Assembly (NCBI RefSeq): GCF_014656135.1
Contig: NZ_BNBV01000013.1
Span: forward strand, 80,065 to 144,064
Direction of reading: 5' to 3'
DNA: 64,000 nucleotides
From: Streptomyces thermodiastaticus
GTDB lineage: Bacteria > Actinomycetota > Actinomycetes > Streptomycetales > Streptomycetaceae
Positions within the stretch are counted from its first letter, which is position 1. Every line of letters starts with the position of its first letter. The position numbers and the translations under genes are program-made. Positions 8,035 to 19,823 of this stretch are shown here, piece by piece. A model generated the notes under the pieces. It ran no database searches. It had not been told where the DNA came from and worked only from the letters and a program-made list of their open reading frames with translations.

Positions 8035-9474
8035 CTACGCCGTGACCTCCGACCGGTCCCCGCCCCACAGCGTGTGGAAGGACCCCTCGCGGTCCACCCG
8101 ACGGTAGGTGTGCGCGCCGAAGAAGTCCCGCTGGCCCTGGGTGAGCGCGGCCGGCAGGCGCTCGGCGCGCAACGCGTCGTAGTAGGCGAGGGCCGCGGCG
8201 AAGCCGGGCGCGGGCACGCCCTGACGGGTCGCGGCGACGAGGACCTCCCGCCAGTCGTCCTGGGCCGCCGCGATCTCCTGGGCGAAGGTGTCGTCGGACA
8301 GCAGGCTCGGCAGGTCCGGCCGGGCGTCGTACGCGGCTCGGATACGGTCCAGGAAGGCCGCGCGGATGATGCAGCCGGCCCGCCAGATCGCGGAGACCGC
8401 ACCGAGGTCGATGTCCCAGCCGTACTCGGCGCTGCCCACCGCGATCTCGTGGAAGCCCTGGGTGTACGACACGATCTTCGACGCGTACAGCGCCTGCTCC
8501 ACCCGGTCCGCGAAGGCCGCCGCCTCGGACTTTGTCAGCGCGGACGCCTTCGGGCCCGCCAGGCCCCGGGAGGCCCGGCGCAGGTCCGCGTGGCCGGACA
8601 GCGAGCGCGCGAAGACCGCCTCCGCGATGCCCGACACCGGCACCCCCAGGTCGAGGGCGATCTGCACGGTCCAGCGGCCGGTGCCCTTCTGCTCGGCCTG
8701 GTCCGCCACCACGTCCACGAACGGCCTGCCCGTCGCGGCGTCCACATGGGAGAGCACCTCGGCGGTGATCTCGATGAGGTACGAGTCGAGCCGGCCGGTG
8801 TTCCAGGTGCGGAAGATCTCCGCGATCTGCGCGGGGGAGCAGCCGCCCACCTCGCGGAGCAGCTGGTAGGCTTCGCCGATCAGCTGCATGTCGGCGTACT
8901 CGATGCCGTTGTGCACCATCTTCACGAAGTGCCCCGCGCCGTCCGGGCCGACGTGGGTGACGCAGGGCGACCCGTCCTTCGCCTTCGCCGAGATCTTCTC
9001 CAGCATCGGACCCAGCGACGTGTACGACTCCGCCGAGCCGCCCGGCATGATGCTCGGGCCGTGCAGCGCGCCCTCCTCGCCGCCGGAGATGCCGGTGCCG
9101 ACGAAGTGGATGCCCCGCTCACGCAGCGTCCGCTCGCGCCGCCGGGTGTCGGCGAAGTGGGCGTTGCCGCCGTCGATGATCATGTCGCCGGGTTCCAGCA
9201 GCGGGGCGAACTCCTCGATCACCGCGTCGGTCGGCTCACCCGCCTTCACCATGATCATCAGGCGGCGCGGACGCTCCAGCGCCGCCACGAAGTCCTCGGG
9301 CTTCTCCGTGGCCACGAAGTCGCCCTCGTGACCGAACTGCTCCACCAGGTCGTGCGTGCGCTGCGCGGTGCGGTTGTGCAGGGCCACGGTGTAGCCGTTG
9401 CGCGCGAAGTTGCGGGCCAGATTGCGGCCCATGACCGCGAGCCCCGTGACGCCGATCTGGGCTGTCGTGCTCAT
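8035..9474 (-). CDS. gnd: 6-phosphogluconate dehydrogenase, NADP-dependent, decarboxylating
   Basis: The 479-residue protein converts 6-phosphogluconate to ribulose 5-phosphate, CO2 and NADPH in the oxidative pentose phosphate pathway. Visible are the N-terminal Rossmann motif GLAVMGRNLARNFARNGY with the NRT that selects NADP, the signature GGEEGALHGPSIMPGG, the catalytic Lys in GHFVKMVHNGIEYADMQ, and the C-terminal HTYRR segment. The length fits the long (about 470 aa) dimeric form. The ATG at 9474 has GAGGAG upstream. It stands alone, with a 78-bp convergent gap to the Pro-rich gene and about 540 bp of non-coding DNA on its promoter side. Confidence 0.96.
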   Translation of the reverse strand: MSTTAQIGVTGLAVMGRNLARNFARNGYTVALHNRTAQRTHDLVEQFGHEGDFVATEKPEDFVAALERPRRLMIMVKAGEPTDAVIEEFAPLLEPGDMIIDGGNAHFADTRRRERTLRERGIHFVGTGISGGEEGALHGPSIMPGGSAESYTSLGPMLEKISAKAKDGSPCVTHVGPDGAGHFVKMVHNGIEYADMQLIGEAYQLLREVGGCSPAQIAEIFRTWNTGRLDSYLIEITAEVLSHVDAATGRPFVDVVADQAEQKGTGRWTVQIALDLGVPVSGIAEAVFARSLSGHADLRRASRGLAGPKASALTKSEAAAFADRVEQALYASKIVSYTQGFHEIAVGSAEYGWDIDLGAVSAIWRAGCIIRAAFLDRIRAAYDARPDLPSLLSDDTFAQEIAAAQDDWREVLVAATRQGVPAPGFAAALAYYDALRAERLPAALTQGQRDFFGAHTYRRVDREGSFHTLWGGDRSEVTA

Positions 9475-12285
<2,811 letters not shown>

Positions 12286-12404
12286 GAGCCGCTCCCGTCA
12301 GGAAGGCGGGGGCGTCCGGCCGGGCGCGGCGGACAGTCGGTTTCCATGGCCGACCACCATGCCGTGGCGCCGGCGCCGCGTCGTCGTCCCTGAGCAGGCA
12401 TTGG

Positions 12405-12428
12405 GTCGTACTCCTGAGGGAGTACGAC
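12405..12428. promoter_or_regulatory. Inverted repeat GTCGTACTCC-TGAG-GGAGTACGAC
   Basis: Perfect 10-bp arms around a 4-nt spacer, 120 bp upstream of the DMT transporter start. The size and symmetry suit a dimeric regulator as well as an RNA hairpin. It is more A+T-rich than the local average, which favours an operator. Confidence 0.5.
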
Positions 12429-12441
12429 CGGCGGGAGCCGT

Positions 12442-12469
12442 CCGCTCGGGGACGTACGGCCCCGAGCGG
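12442..12469. promoter_or_regulatory. Inverted repeat with 10-bp arms (CCGCTCGGGG/CCCCGAGCGG)
   Basis: A G+C-rich 10-bp stem with an 8-nt loop, 13 bp beyond the preceding operator-like repeat. It could be a transcription attenuator or a structural element in the transporter leader. It has no T-tract on either strand. Confidence 0.4.
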
Positions 12470-12731
12470 ACACTGCTCACGGATCTGTGCACGGATCCGC
12501 CGGGCGCTCGACTGCCGTCCTGTGGCCACCGCCCCGGGCACCAGCTGCGGTTCACCGGCCTGCGCGGGTACGAGCGGCTGCCGCGTGGCGGCCGACGCCG
12601 CCGCGCTGGATCAGCCGGCGTCGCGGGTCGAGCAGGTCCCGCCGGTTCGTCCGTCTGTTCCGCCGACTGTCCGTGCCACCCGCCCGGGGCCGCCGCACCC
12701 CGCGCCCAGCCCGCCTGGTACCACTGCTTCC

Positions 12732-13505
12732 GTGGACCTCGACGACCGGCCGTCCTCCGCCGCTGCCTCCGTACTCGACCCCGGGCTCGCCGCGCTGCGT
12801 CCCCTCGGCGGGTTCTTCGTGCTGCGCACGGGTGCCCCGCCCGGCGCACCGCTGCCCACGCTCGCCGAGGCGTACGCCGTCCCGCGGGCCGAGTCCCGGG
12901 ACGCCCTCGCCGACCGGGTCCGCACGGTGGCCGACGCCCTCGCCGCCCCCGAGGTGCGGGTGGCCGCGTCGGTGGCGCAGCAGGCGCTCGCGGCCCGGCT
13001 GTGGTCGGTCGCGCTGGGGTGTGCGGTCCGGTACGGGCGGCTGCCCGACCTCGATCCGCGTCTGCTGCGCTGGGACCCGGCCGGCAGCGCCCCCGACGAT
13101 CTGTGGCTCACCACGGTGCGCCCCGGGGCGGAGGGCGGCGCTGAGGCCGTCGCCGAGGCGGTCCTGCACGGCCACCTCGAACCGCTGAACGCGGCCGTGC
13201 GCGCCCGGTACCGGCCGGCGTCCGGCCTGCTGTGGGGCAACGCCGCCTCGGCCCTGGCGGGAGCGGCGCGGCAGCTCGTCCGCCGGGCGGGCGAGCAGGG
13301 CCGCCCGGACACCGCCGAGCACGTCCGCGTGCTGGCGGCCCGGATCCTCGCCCACCCCTTGCTGGCCGGTACCGGCACCTTCTCCGGTCCCGGCTCGGTC
13401 ACCGGTTTCCGCAGGCGCAGCTGCTGCCTGTACTACCGGATCCCCGGCGGTGGGTACTGCGGCGACTGCTGCTTCACCCGCCCTGCGCGCACTCCGGCTC
13501 CCTGA
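12732..13505 (+). CDS. FhuF-like (2Fe-2S) ferric-siderophore reductase family protein
   Basis: The roughly 257-residue protein ends with CC-x10-C-x2-C (CCLYYRIPGGGYCGDC). This is the cysteine arrangement of the FhuF C-terminal 2Fe-2S domain, which reduces iron in imported ferric siderophores. The N-terminal part resembles siderophore-synthetase-associated FhuF/IucA C-terminal folds in length and in the W-x-S-V-A-L-G segment. The GTG at 12732 is the likeliest start, but no Shine-Dalgarno is seen, and in-frame starts as far back as 12522 cannot be excluded. No siderophore genes are adjacent. The protein probably acts in the cytoplasm with a reductant supplied from elsewhere. Confidence 0.82.
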   Translation: MDLDDRPSSAAASVLDPGLAALRPLGGFFVLRTGAPPGAPLPTLAEAYAVPRAESRDALADRVRTVADALAAPEVRVAASVAQQALAARLWSVALGCAVRYGRLPDLDPRLLRWDPAGSAPDDLWLTTVRPGAEGGAEAVAEAVLHGHLEPLNAAVRARYRPASGLLWGNAASALAGAARQLVRRAGEQGRPDTAEHVRVLAARILAHPLLAGTGTFSGPGSVTGFRRRSCCLYYRIPGGGYCGDCCFTRPARTPAP

Positions 13506-13830
13506 GCCCGTCCTGCCGTTGTCCTCACCCTCGTCCCCTCGATCGTTCACCCGGTCTCTTCGACCGGCGGCTTTCTCGCCGGCGTCTCGTGTGCACCTCC
13601 GCGCGCCCGCCGCCGCGCAGGCACCCCCGTCGCGGACGTCGCGGCGGGCTGAAGCCGCTTGCTCGCCGGCTGCCTCCGCACCCCGCTTTCGTCAGGTCCC
13701 TGGACGTGCGCCCGAATCCGTGCTGTCATCCCTGTGCTGCCCATGACAACGTTGTTTCACACTGGAACGAACAAACCCGCAACCGGGCAGCGCACACAAG
13801 CCGCCAGTTTCCTTCCCTCCAGGAGGATGC
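13506..13830. other. Pyrimidine-rich intergenic region upstream of the GH2 gene
   Basis: About 325 bp without a recognised gene. The last 90 bp hold a CAACGTTG-centred operator and an AGGAGG ribosome-binding site for the glycoside hydrolase. Confidence 0.4.
13744..13759. promoter_or_regulatory. Putative LacI-family operator TGACAACGTTGTTTCA
   Basis: A near-palindrome centred on AACGTT, 72 bp upstream of the GH2 start. LacI/GalR regulators commonly bind A+T-containing palindromes with a central CG, so sugar-dependent repression of the GH2 enzyme is plausible. The regulator is not next to it. Confidence 0.45.
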
Positions 13831-16446
13831 GTGCGCACGACCCGTCTCAGAGACCGGCTGGCGCTGCTGCTCGCCGGAGCGCTCGGTCTCGCCGCCTTCA
13901 CCGCGGCACCCGCCGCCGGTGCCGACCCCGCCGACGACCCCGTGGAGGTGCACGGGCTGAAGGGCGAGTACTACACCCAGTCCGCCCCCGGCGCCTTCGA
14001 CTTCCACGAGCTGAAGGCCACGGCCTTCGACCCCTCCCTCGACTTCGACAACCTCGAACCGCGCCTGGCCGCCACCACCGGGCAGTCCGACGACGTCAGC
14101 GTCCGCTGGACCGGCCGGCTCGTGCCCGAGAAGACCGGCGCCCACACCTTCTCCGTCTCCGCCGACAACGGCTTCCGTCTCTGGGTGGGCGGCTCGCTGG
14201 TCATCGACCACTGGGTCGACGACTGGGACGTGGAGCAGACCTCGGCCCCGGTGGAGCTGACCGCGGGACGGGCCTACGACATCAAGGTCGAGTACTTCGA
14301 GCACTACGGGGGCTCGAATCTGCACGTGCGCTGGACCGAGCCCGGCGGCAGCAAGGAGCCCGTCCCGCAGTCGGCGTTCCTGCTGCCCGAGGGCTACGCC
14401 TACGACGGCGCCGTCGCGGCCACCGTCCTCGCCGACGGCCGCACCCTGAAGCTCGACTTCGCGCAGAAGCTCGCCGCCCCGCCCGCCTCCCTCACCGGCC
14501 ACCTGAACGCGGTGATCGGCGGCGCCGCCTGGCCGCTGGGCGGCGCACGCCTGGACGCCGACGACCCGCGTGCCGTGCTGGTGGAGCTGAAGGAGCCGGT
14601 GGTCGGCAACAAGACCGGCACCGCCCGCGGCACCGCCGACGTGCGCTACGACGGCCAGGGCGGTCTCGCCTCCGCCGACGGCCACACGGTCGGCGCCTTC
14701 TTCAGCAGCGGCCCCAACCACTCCACCTACGAGCTGCGCACCAAGTGGGCCGGCCAGGTCGGCCCGGACAACGCTTTGCCGGAGTACCCGCGCCCGCAGC
14801 TGACCCGCACCCAGTGGCAGAACCTCAACGGCCGCTGGCAGTTCGCCGCCGCCGAGGCCGGTGAACAGCCGCCGGTGGGCAAGAACCTGCCCGAGCGGAT
14901 CCTCGTCCCGTACCCGGTGGAGTCCCAGCTCTCCGGGATCGAGCGGCACGAGGACCGCATGTGGTACCGGCGCACCTTCGCCGTCCCGGCCGACTGGAGG
15001 ATCGGCCACGGCAAGCGGCTGCAGCTGAATTTCGGCGCGGTGGACTGGAAGGCCGAGGTCTACGTCAACGGCACCAAGGTGGCCGAACACCAGGGCGGCT
15101 ACGACAAGTTCAGCGCCGACATCACCGACGCCCTCAAGCCCGGCCGCACCCAGGAGCTGATCGTCGGCGTCTACGACCCGACCGACGCCGCGGACGGGGA
15201 GAACCCGCCGCTGGGCAAGCAGCGCCTGGACCCGAGCGGCATCTGGTACACGCCCACCTCGGGCATCTGGCAGACGGTGTGGATGGAGCAGGTCGCCCCC
15301 GACCACGTGGGCTCCCTCAAGCTCGTCCCGGACGTCGCGCACGGCACGCTGAGCATCGAGGTCCAGGGCGTCCGCGACGGCGTCCCGGTCACGGCGACGG
15401 CGTACGACGGCAAGCGGAAGGCGGCCATGGTCCGCGGCCGCACCGGCGGCCCGCTGACCCTGACGATCCGCGACCCGCACCTGTGGTCGCCGGACGACCC
15501 CTTCCTGTACACCCTGAAGGTCCGCGTGGGCGCCGACGAGGTCGGCAGCTACTTCGGCATGCGCTCCGTCGCCGTGGAGAACGTGAACGGCGTGCCGCGC
15601 ACCCTCCTCAACGGCAAGCCCGTCTTCATGATGGCCACCCTCGACCAGGGCTTCTGGCCCGACGGCCTGTACACCGCGCCCACGGACGAGGCCCTGGCCT
15701 ACGACCTGAAGGTGCACAAGCAGCTCGGCTTCAACGCCGTGCGCAAGCACATCAAGATCGAGCCGGACCGCTGGTTCTACTGGGCCGACCGGCTGGGCCT
15801 GCTGGTGTGGCAGGACATCCCGTCGATGACCGCGGGCGTCACCCCGTCCGGCGCGGCCCGGGCCGAGTTCGAGCGGGAGATGAAGGAGATCATCGACGAG
15901 CACATCAGCAGCCCGTCGGTCGTCATGTGGGTCACCTTCAACGAGGGCTGGGGCCAGTACGACGAGGCCCGCATCGCCCAGCAGGCCAAGAGCTGGGACC
16001 CGAGCCGGCTGGTCAACGGCATGTCCGGCATCAACCTGGGCAACGACGGCGGCGCCGGCGACATCATCGACGAGCACGGCTACCCCTCGCCCGCCCTGCC
16101 GCCGAACCCGGACGGCAAGCGGGCCCTGGTCAGCGGCGAGTACGGCGGGCTGGGGCTCGCGGTGCCCGGGCACGCCTGGTCGGTGCAGCAGAGCTACGTC
16201 GACGTCGACCCGGCGACCTACACCGACGACTACCTGGCCAAGCTGGACGAGGTGCGGGCGCTGGTGTGCCGCGGCAGCAACGGCGCGGTCTACACCCAGA
16301 TCAGCGACGTCGAGGGCGAGCTGAACGGTCTGCTCACCTACGACCGTGCGGTGCTCAAGCCGGACGTGGACCGGGTGCGGGCCGCCCAGCGGGCGCTGAT
16401 CCGCGACGCGTCGCGCGCGACACCCGCGGGCTGCCCGGCCGCCTGA
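13831..16446 (+). CDS. Secreted GH2-family glycoside hydrolase with PA14 domain (beta-galactosidase/beta-glucuronidase-like)
   Basis: The 871-residue exported enzyme starts at GTG with AGGAGG just upstream. The signal peptide (RLALLLAGALGLAAFTAAPAAGA) precedes a PA14-type carbohydrate-binding module (residues about 35-170; HGLKGEYYTQ, WTGRLVPEKTG, VRWTEPGG). A GH2 sugar-binding jelly roll (about 320-450), an immunoglobulin-like domain and a TIM barrel follow. In the barrel the acid/base Glu lies in TFNEGWGQYD and the nucleophile candidate in SGEYGG. It should cut a beta-linked sugar from plant or glycan polymers outside the cell. The exact sugar (Gal, GlcA, Man, Ara) cannot be read from sequence. 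It is monocistronic, with a LacI-type operator candidate upstream and hairpins downstream. Confidence 0.88.
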   Translation: MRTTRLRDRLALLLAGALGLAAFTAAPAAGADPADDPVEVHGLKGEYYTQSAPGAFDFHELKATAFDPSLDFDNLEPRLAATTGQSDDVSVRWTGRLVPEKTGAHTFSVSADNGFRLWVGGSLVIDHWVDDWDVEQTSAPVELTAGRAYDIKVEYFEHYGGSNLHVRWTEPGGSKEPVPQSAFLLPEGYAYDGAVAATVLADGRTLKLDFAQKLAAPPASLTGHLNAVIGGAAWPLGGARLDADDPRAVLVELKEPVVGNKTGTARGTADVRYDGQGGLASADGHTVGAFFSSGPNHSTYELRTKWAGQVGPDNALPEYPRPQLTRTQWQNLNGRWQFAAAEAGEQPPVGKNLPERILVPYPVESQLSGIERHEDRMWYRRTFAVPADWRIGHGKRLQLNFGAVDWKAEVYVNGTKVAEHQGGYDKFSADITDALKPGRTQELIVGVYDPTDAADGENPPLGKQRLDPSGIWYTPTSGIWQTVWMEQVAPDHVGSLKLVPDVAHGTLSIEVQGVRDGVPVTATAYDGKRKAAMVRGRTGGPLTLTIRDPHLWSPDDPFLYTLKVRVGADEVGSYFGMRSVAVENVNGVPRTLLNGKPVFMMATLDQGFWPDGLYTAPTDEALAYDLKVHKQLGFNAVRKHIKIEPDRWFYWADRLGLLVWQDIPSMTAGVTPSGAARAEFEREMKEIIDEHISSPSVVMWVTFNEGWGQYDEARIAQQAKSWDPSRLVNGMSGINLGNDGGAGDIIDEHGYPSPALPPNPDGKRALVSGEYGGLGLAVPGHAWSVQQSYVDVDPATYTDDYLAKLDEVRALVCRGSNGAVYTQISDVEGELNGLLTYDRAVLKPDVDRVRAAQRALIRDASRATPAGCPAA

Positions 16447-16839
16447 CCCGTCGCATCCGCGTCAGGCAGGCGACGCCCGGTGACTGCGGCGCCCGCACGA
16501 GCGGGCCCGGCGCCCCTTCGGAGCGCCCGCCTGCCGCCCGGCGGGGGCGGTGGCCCCAGTCCGCGGCCACCGCTCCCGCCGGCGCATCCGCGTCGTACGG
16601 CACCACGCACCGGCCGGACACGTGCACCGGCCGGTGCGTCCGTTCGTGGAATCCGCGGCGGTGCGGCCGCGACCCGGAGACGGCCGGCCGGTCGCGGGCG
16701 TTGCGCCACCGGTGCCGAAGTGACCCTCGCTCCCGCTCCCCGCCCGGTGAGGCACTTAATCTGTAGTTAACTGAGCGTAGCCTGATCATACTTGACCGTA
16801 ATCAGGTACGCGCGGTTGACTTCAGGTTCACCCCCGTCG
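16447..16839. other. Intergenic region between GH2 and WS/DGAT genes
   Basis: About 390 bp with two terminator-like hairpins in the first 140 bp. A markedly A+T-richer block at 16755-16830 probably holds the WS/DGAT promoter (TTGACT-like and TTGACC-like hexamers). No gene was recognised. Confidence 0.4.
16538..16582. terminator. Strong stem-loop downstream of GH2
   Basis: Arms 16538-16555 and 16565-16582 form an 18-bp stem with a single G-U pair and a 9-nt loop, without a T-tract, as is common for actinobacterial terminators. A weaker 7-bp hairpin (GCCTGAC/GTCAGGC, 16441-16467) encloses the GH2 stop codon. Confidence 0.55.
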
Positions 16840-16854
16840 ATGCGAGGCAAGCCC

Positions 16855-18216
16855 TTGACCGCTGACCTGCTCGCTCCCCTCGACCTGGCGTTCTGGAACA
16901 TCGAGTCCGCCGACCACCCCATGCACCTCGGCGCGCTCGGCGTCTTCGAGGGCCGGTCGCCCACCGCCGGGGCGCATGCGGCCGACCTGCTCGCCGCCCG
17001 GGCGGCGGCCGTGCCCGGGCTGCGCATGCGCATCCGCGACGTGTGGCGCCCCCTGGACCTGCGGCGGCCGCTCGTGCACGGCCTGCGCCGGCCGCTTGCG
17101 TTCGGTGGCGCGACCCGCGAGCCGGACCCGCGATTCGACCCGCTCGACCACGTCCGGCTGCACGCCCCGGTCACCGACTTCCACGCCGTGGCCGGACGCC
17201 TCATGCAGCGCCCCTTGGAGCGCAACCGCCCCCCGTGGGAGGCCCATGTGCTGCCCGGCGAGGACGGCGTCCGCTTCGCGGTGCTGTTCAAGTTCCACCA
17301 CGCCCTCGCCGACGGCCTGCGCGCCCTGACCCTCGCCGCCGCCGTCCTCGACCCCGTCGACCTGCCCGAGCGCCGGCCCCGGCCGGCCGAGCCGCCCCGC
17401 GGTCTGCTGCCCGACGTGCGCAAGCTGCCGGGGAAGCTGCGCGGCGCCCTCTTCGACGTCGGGCGCGCCCTCGACATCGGCGCCTGCGTCGCCCGCTCCA
17501 CCCTGGCCACCCGGCCCACCCCCGCGCTCACCGCGGAGCCCACCGGGACCCGCCGCACCGCCGGTGTCGTCCTCGACCTCGACGACGTGCACCTGATCCG
17601 CAAGGCCGTCGGCGGCACCGTCAACGACGTCCTGATCGCCCTGGTCGCCGGCGCCCTGCGCCGCTGGCTGGAGGAGCGCGGCGAACGCACCGACAAGGTC
17701 GCGCCGCGCGCCCTGATCCCGGTCGCCCGGCGCCGTCCGCGCACCGCCCGCCCGCAGGGCAACCGGCTCTCCGGCTACCTGATGGAACTGCCCGTCGGCG
17801 TCGCCGACCCGGTGCGCCGCCTGACCGCCGTGCGCACCGCCATGGACCGCAACAAGGACGCCGGCCCCCACCGCGGCGCCGGCGCGGTCGCCCTGCTCGC
17901 CGACCATGTGCCCGCCCTCGGCTACCGGCTGGGCGGGCCCCTCGTCGGCCAGGCCGCCCGCCTGTGGTTCGACATCCTGGTCACCAGCGTGCCGCTGCCC
18001 GGCTTCGGCCTGGCACTCGGCGGCCACCCCCTCACCGAGGTCTACCCCTTCGCCCCGCTGGCCCGCGGCCAGTCCCTGGCCGTCGCCGTCTCCACCTACC
18101 GCGGCCGGGTCCACTACGGGCTCGTCGCCGACGCCAAGGCCGTTCCCGACCTGGCCCGGCTCGCCCACGCCTTCCTCGAGGAGACCGAGACACTGATCAC
18201 CGTCTGCGGCCCCTGA
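16855..18216 (+). CDS. Wax ester synthase/diacylglycerol acyltransferase (WS/DGAT)
   Basis: The protein (about 453 residues) catalyses acyl-CoA-dependent esterification of diacylglycerol or fatty alcohol for storage lipids. The condensing motif HHxxxDG is present as HHALADG, and the second family motif is seen in the GNRLSGYLMELPVG region. Candidate starts are ATG 16840 and TTG 16855. TTG is preferred because GAGG lies at the right distance and because the family usually begins with a short M-T-x-D-L-L-A-P-L-D-LAFWNIES. The protein resembles the S. coelicolor SCO0958 enzyme as I remember it. It is cytoplasmic, probably peripheral to the membrane or lipid droplet. It is followed after 131 bp by the SDR gene. 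Confidence 0.92.
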   Translation: MTADLLAPLDLAFWNIESADHPMHLGALGVFEGRSPTAGAHAADLLAARAAAVPGLRMRIRDVWRPLDLRRPLVHGLRRPLAFGGATREPDPRFDPLDHVRLHAPVTDFHAVAGRLMQRPLERNRPPWEAHVLPGEDGVRFAVLFKFHHALADGLRALTLAAAVLDPVDLPERRPRPAEPPRGLLPDVRKLPGKLRGALFDVGRALDIGACVARSTLATRPTPALTAEPTGTRRTAGVVLDLDDVHLIRKAVGGTVNDVLIALVAGALRRWLEERGERTDKVAPRALIPVARRRPRTARPQGNRLSGYLMELPVGVADPVRRLTAVRTAMDRNKDAGPHRGAGAVALLADHVPALGYRLGGPLVGQAARLWFDILVTSVPLPGFGLALGGHPLTEVYPFAPLARGQSLAVAVSTYRGRVHYGLVADAKAVPDLARLAHAFLEETETLITVCGP

Positions 18217-18347
18217 GCGGTCGCCGACCGCGGGCCCCGGCGCCTGAAGGCGTTTGGCGCGGCGTCGTGGCGCTGCCGTAAAATTCCCCGCTCGACAGCG
18301 TGCGCGAAGGACGCGCCGCGGCGACGAGCAGGGGAAACGGCAGCGCG

Positions 18348-19823
18348 ATGACGGTGACAGACGACGGGTCGGCGGCCACGGACGAGGTGGCGTACGGGCC
18401 CGGTATCGATCCCGAGCGCCTCGCCGTGTGCCTGGACGTCATCAAGGAACTGGACCGGCTGGAGATCGATCACCCCGACGCCGTCACCGTGCGCCGGGCG
18501 ACCTCGCACCTGTACCGCATGGTCAAGCAGCGCCGCCGCCAGGAGCGCCGCGCCGCCAAGACCGCGCACGACCGGGCGGTCACCGAGGCCACCGCGACCG
18601 GCTCCGCGCGGCGCATCGACGACGAGACCGCGGGCATCCTGCCGTCCTCCCAGGTCGAGCCGGGGAGGATCGCGGGGATACTCCAGCGCCCCCGCTCCTG
18701 CTACATCTGCAAGACCCGCTACGTCGAGGTCGACTGCTTCTACCACCAGCTGTGCCCGACGTGCGCCGCCGAGAACCGCGCCAAGCGGGACGCCCGCACC
18801 GACCTGACCGGCCGGCGCGCCCTGCTCACCGGCGGCCGCGCCAAGATCGGCATGTACATCGCGCTCCGGCTGCTGCGCGACGGCGCCCACACCACGATCA
18901 CCACGCGGTTCCCCAACGACGCCATCCGCCGTTTCAAGGCCCAGCCCGACAGCGACGAATGGATCCACCGGCTGAAGATCGTCGGCATCGATCTGCGCGA
19001 CCCCGCCCAGGTGGTCGCCCTCGCCGACTCCGTCGCCGCCGAGGGCCCGCTCGACATCCTGATCAACAACGCCGCCCAGACCGTGCGGCGCTCGCCGCAG
19101 GCCTACAGCGAACTGGTCGCCGCCGAGTCCGCGCCGCTGCCCGCCGGTGAGCTGCCCGCGGCCGAGGTCATCGGCACCTTCGGCTCCGGCGCGATCGCCG
19201 CGCTGCCGGGTGCCGCCTCCGGCGCGCTCAGCGGCCAGGACGTCACCGATCTGGCCCTGGTCTCCGGTTCGGCCGCCCCGGAGCGGATCGCGGCCGGCAC
19301 CGCCATCGACGCCGGCGGCCTGGTGCCCGACCTGCACCACACCAACAGCTGGGTGCAGACGGTGGAGGAGGTCACGCCCGTGGAGCTGCTGGAGGTGCAG
19401 CTGTGCAACTCCACGGCGCCGTTCATCCTGATCAGCCGGCTGCGCGCGGCGATGGCCGCCTCCCCGGCCCGCCGCAAGTACATCGTGAACGTCTCCGCCA
19501 TGGAGGGTGTCTTCGGGCGCGGCTACAAGGGCGCCGGCCATCCGCACACCAACATGGCCAAGGCCGCCCTGAACATGCTCACGCGCACCAGCGCCCAGGA
19601 GATGTTCGACACCGACCGCATCCTGATGACGGCGGTCGACACCGGCTGGATCACCGACGAGCGTCCGCACCCTGACAAGGTGCGCCTCGCCGAGGCCGGG
19701 TTCCACGCGCCGCTGGACCTGGTCGACGGCGCGGCCCGGGTGTACGACCCGATCGTGCGCGGCGAGGCCGGTGAGGACCTGTACGGCGTGTTCCTGAAGG
19801 ACTACGCGCCCGGCAAATGGTGA
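18348..19823 (+). CDS. Atypical short-chain dehydrogenase/reductase with N-terminal Cys4 zinc-finger-like region
   Basis: The 491-residue protein has a charged N-terminal helical region and a four-cysteine cluster (CYICK ... CPTC, about residues 118-138) that looks like a zinc knuckle. An SDR Rossmann domain follows, with TGGRAKIGMYIALRLL in place of TGxxxGIG, NNAA in place of NNAG, and a Ser in VNVSAME. The usual YxxxK reads T-N-M-A-K, so the catalytic Tyr is missing, although the Lys is kept. A roughly 80-residue insertion separates the NNAA and NVSAME segments. It may therefore bind NAD(P) without ordinary dehydrogenase chemistry. ATG 18348 is chosen for its loose GGGGAA upstream; GTG 18354 is possible. 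The function is unknown. Confidence 0.8.
   Translation: MTVTDDGSAATDEVAYGPGIDPERLAVCLDVIKELDRLEIDHPDAVTVRRATSHLYRMVKQRRRQERRAAKTAHDRAVTEATATGSARRIDDETAGILPSSQVEPGRIAGILQRPRSCYICKTRYVEVDCFYHQLCPTCAAENRAKRDARTDLTGRRALLTGGRAKIGMYIALRLLRDGAHTTITTRFPNDAIRRFKAQPDSDEWIHRLKIVGIDLRDPAQVVALADSVAAEGPLDILINNAAQTVRRSPQAYSELVAAESAPLPAGELPAAEVIGTFGSGAIAALPGAASGALSGQDVTDLALVSGSAAPERIAAGTAIDAGGLVPDLHHTNSWVQTVEEVTPVELLEVQLCNSTAPFILISRLRAAMAASPARRKYIVNVSAMEGVFGRGYKGAGHPHTNMAKAALNMLTRTSAQEMFDTDRILMTAVDTGWITDERPHPDKVRLAEAGFHAPLDLVDGAARVYDPIVRGEAGEDLYGVFLKDYAPGKW

Larger units (their letters stand above)
12286..12731. other. Intergenic region with two hairpins
   Basis: About 445 bp between the DMT transporter and the FhuF-like gene. 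No gene was recognised. It holds two strong inverted repeats, listed separately. No iron box (TTAGGTTAGGCTAACCTAA-like) was seen, despite the FhuF-type gene downstream. Confidence 0.4.

Noticed and set aside
12286..12731. Iron-regulated (DmdR/IdeR) box upstream of the FhuF-like gene.
   Set aside because: No TTAGGTTAGGCTAACCTAA-like sequence was found in the gap.
13726..16173. An 815-codon minus-strand frame opposite the GH2 gene.
   Set aside because: No domain or start signal. It only mirrors the GH2 coding sequence.
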